Source: Oscillospiraceae bacterium (GTDB taxonomy: Bacteria; Bacillota; Clostridia; Oscillospirales; Ruminococcaceae). Taken from it: a DNA stretch of 6,518 bases. This document shows positions 5,956 through 6,518 of the stretch, in pieces. The stretch lies in contig JAEDJF010000083.1 of the NCBI GenBank assembly GCA_016296485.1, positions 1 to 6,518 of the forward strand, written 5' to 3'. The first letter of the stretch is position 1. The number at the start of each line of letters is the position of its first letter. Position numbers and translations under genes: made by a program. Under the pieces are notes generated by a model, which saw only the letters and a program-made list of their open reading frames with translations, searched no databases and was not told the DNA's origin.

Positions 5956-5960
5956 CCTCC
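5956..5960 (-). promoter_or_regulatory. Ribosome binding site fixing the phospholipase start
   Basis: On the minus strand GGAGG is followed by 7 nt (CAGCACT) and ATG at 5948. It lies downstream of the in-frame ATG at 5966, which argues against that longer start. Confidence 0.85.
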
Positions 5961-5976
5961 AAACATTTTTAATTAC

Positions 5977-6000
5977 ATTATATAATTCTATTATATAATT
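5977..6000. repeat. Tandem palindromic AT repeat inside the phospholipase promoter
   Basis: ATTATATAATT occurs at 5977-5987 and again at 5990-6000, a period of 13 bp with CT between. The ATTATATAAT core of each unit is its own reverse complement. The units cover the -10 hexamer and the spacer of the main promoter. It may be simple AT richness rather than a binding site. Confidence 0.5.
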
Positions 6001-6005
6001 GTGAA
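5977..6005 (-). promoter_or_regulatory. Promoter of the phospholipase/TAXI operon (with an overlapping alternative)
   Basis: On the minus strand TTCACA (6005-6000), a 17-bp spacer and a perfect TATAAT (5982-5977). Transcription would start near 5970, giving a leader of about 22 nt. A second, overlapping match is TTGAAA (6013-6008), 17 bp, TAGAAT (5990-5985). Either or both may be used. Confidence 0.75.
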
Positions 6006-6015
6006 CTTTTCAATA

Positions 6016-6048
6016 TCGGCGCCGAATTTGTCGGCAAAAGCCGACAAA
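6016..6048. promoter_or_regulatory. Candidate operator: GTCGGC/GCCGAC dyads upstream of the phospholipase promoter
   Basis: TTTGTCGGC (6027-6035) and GCCGACAAA (6040-6048) are perfect 9-bp inverted arms around AAAA. Next to them TCGGCGCCGA (6016-6025) is a perfect 10-bp palindrome using the same TCGGC/GCCGA half-sites, with dyad centres 17 bp apart. A further half-site CCGACAAAT lies at 6103-6111. There is no T run after the long dyad on either strand, so a terminator is unlikely; a binding site for a dimeric regulator fits better. The regulator is not in the window as far as can be seen. The AT-rich stretch 6049-6142 shows nothing else that I can support. Confidence 0.5.
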
Positions 6049-6142
6049 AAGTGATAATAAAACTTAACAGTATAATAATATAAAGTATATAATCTACAAA
6101 ATCCGACAAATAAATGGCTTTATAATGCGGTTTGACGAAATA

Positions 6143-6175
6143 GGGCGGCGGAGCGCAAAACGCGCTCCACCGCCC
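6143..6175 (-). terminator. Large hairpin, probable terminator of the GNAT gene
   Basis: Two 14-nt arms (6143-6156 and 6162-6175) enclose a 5-nt loop. On the plus strand there is one C-A mismatch (6149/6169), but in the minus-strand RNA this becomes a G-U pair and the stem is unbroken. That points to a function in minus-strand RNA, 27 nt after the GNAT stop. The tail on that strand (TATTTCG) is only modestly U-rich, so termination may be incomplete. Confidence 0.65.
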
Positions 6176-6201
6176 TTTCGCGACGCCTTTCAGAAAACGC
6201 A

Positions 6202-6518
6202 TCAGCCGTTTTCGGAAAGGTAATTTATAAATTTTTCCCGGCGGAGCTTAAAAGTGAGCCCGTCGTAAACGCCGCCGCGAACCCTTCGGGAGCCGATTTC
6301 CCTGTGACATTCCTCGAAGCCGAGGCGCAAAGCGCAATTTATCATTCGCTCGTTCCCGGACCAGGTCTGTGTGTAGATCTCTTTTTCGCCGCAGTCAAGA
6401 AGATACTTTATGAACGCCCCGAGGGCGCTCGTGCCGAGCCCGCGTCCCCAATAGGAGGACTCGGAAATTTCAATTCCGACGGCGCGGAAAGCGCGCTGTC
6501 CCTCTTTTAAGTCCTTCG
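6202..6518 (-). CDS. GNAT-family N-acetyltransferase, C-terminal part (5' end outside the window)
   Basis: The 104 visible codons run in from the right edge (KDLKEGQRAF...) to a TGA at 6204-6202. The acetyl-CoA loop of GNAT motif A is visible as YWGRGLGTSAL, after the strand GIEISESS. It is followed by EIYTQTWSGNERMINCALRLGFEE, the typical motif B arrangement of RimJ/RimL-like enzymes, where an asparagine and the GF turn pack on acetyl-CoA. The end, with VYDGLTFKLRREKF, looks like the natural C terminus. It should transfer an acetyl group to an amine, but substrate cannot be inferred. About 40% of a usual 170-180 residue protein is missing from view. It is upstream of, and co-oriented with, the phospholipase operon, but a hairpin terminator and a separate promoter lie between them. 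Confidence 0.88.
   Translation of the reverse strand, partial: KDLKEGQRAFRAVGIEISESSYWGRGLGTSALGAFIKYLLDCGEKEIYTQTWSGNERMINCALRLGFEECHREIGSRRVRGGVYDGLTFKLRREKFINYLSENG

Noticed and set aside
6027..6048. Possible terminator hairpin upstream of the phospholipase
   Set aside because: The stem is perfect but followed by A on the plus strand and by TTCGG on the minus strand; no U tract. Better read as an operator.
5978..6202. 74-codon minus-strand frame whose ATG overlaps the GNAT stop (TGATG)
   Set aside because: It would have to be translated through the terminator hairpin, the dyads and the phospholipase promoter; the hydrophobic part simply reflects AT-rich DNA.

Overview
The window looks like chromosome from a Gram-positive anaerobe of the class Clostridia, perhaps an Oscillospiraceae/Ruminococcaceae-type gut organism. 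This rests on the strong GGAGG-type ribosome sites, the tRNA with an encoded CCA end, the near-consensus sigma-A promoters, the intermediate base composition and the protein families present. It is inference from style; no marker gene here fixes the species. I see no CRISPR array, insertion sequence, phage gene or integrase.

Layout. (1) Positions 9-85 hold a tRNA-Val(CAC) on the minus strand with a very good promoter. (2) Positions 224-1531 hold a plus-strand pair: a small two-span membrane protein with a C-terminal zinc ribbon, then a diacylglycerol-kinase-family lipid kinase that probably starts at a TTG. A strong intrinsic terminator closes the pair. (3) Positions 1571-3666 hold a BmrR-like MerR regulator followed by an NAD(P)-dependent oxidoreductase of the diaminopentanoate-dehydrogenase / dihydrodipicolinate-reductase-like type. 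The oxidoreductase promoter has the MerR hallmark: a 19-bp spacer between TTGACT and TATAAT filled by a dyad. A similar dyad lies in the regulator's own leader, so the two genes probably form a ligand-responsive switch with one metabolic output. (4) A bidirectional terminator at 3631-3666 separates this from a convergent minus-strand operon. (5) Positions 5948 down to 3676 hold a patatin-like phospholipase translationally coupled (ATGA overlap) to a TAXI-type TRAP solute-binding lipoprotein that has no permease beside it. The promoter region carries AT palindromes and GTCGGC/GCCGAC dyads. (6) Positions 6518-6202 hold the C-terminal part of a GNAT acetyltransferase, cut by the window edge and followed by a large hairpin terminator.

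Two parts deserve most attention: the self-contained MerR/oxidoreductase switch, whose substrate and inducer are unknown, and the pairing of a phospholipase with an orphan TAXI binding protein. Both lipid-related enzymes (lipid kinase and patatin) are in the same neighbourhood, but in different transcription units, so a shared pathway is not shown.
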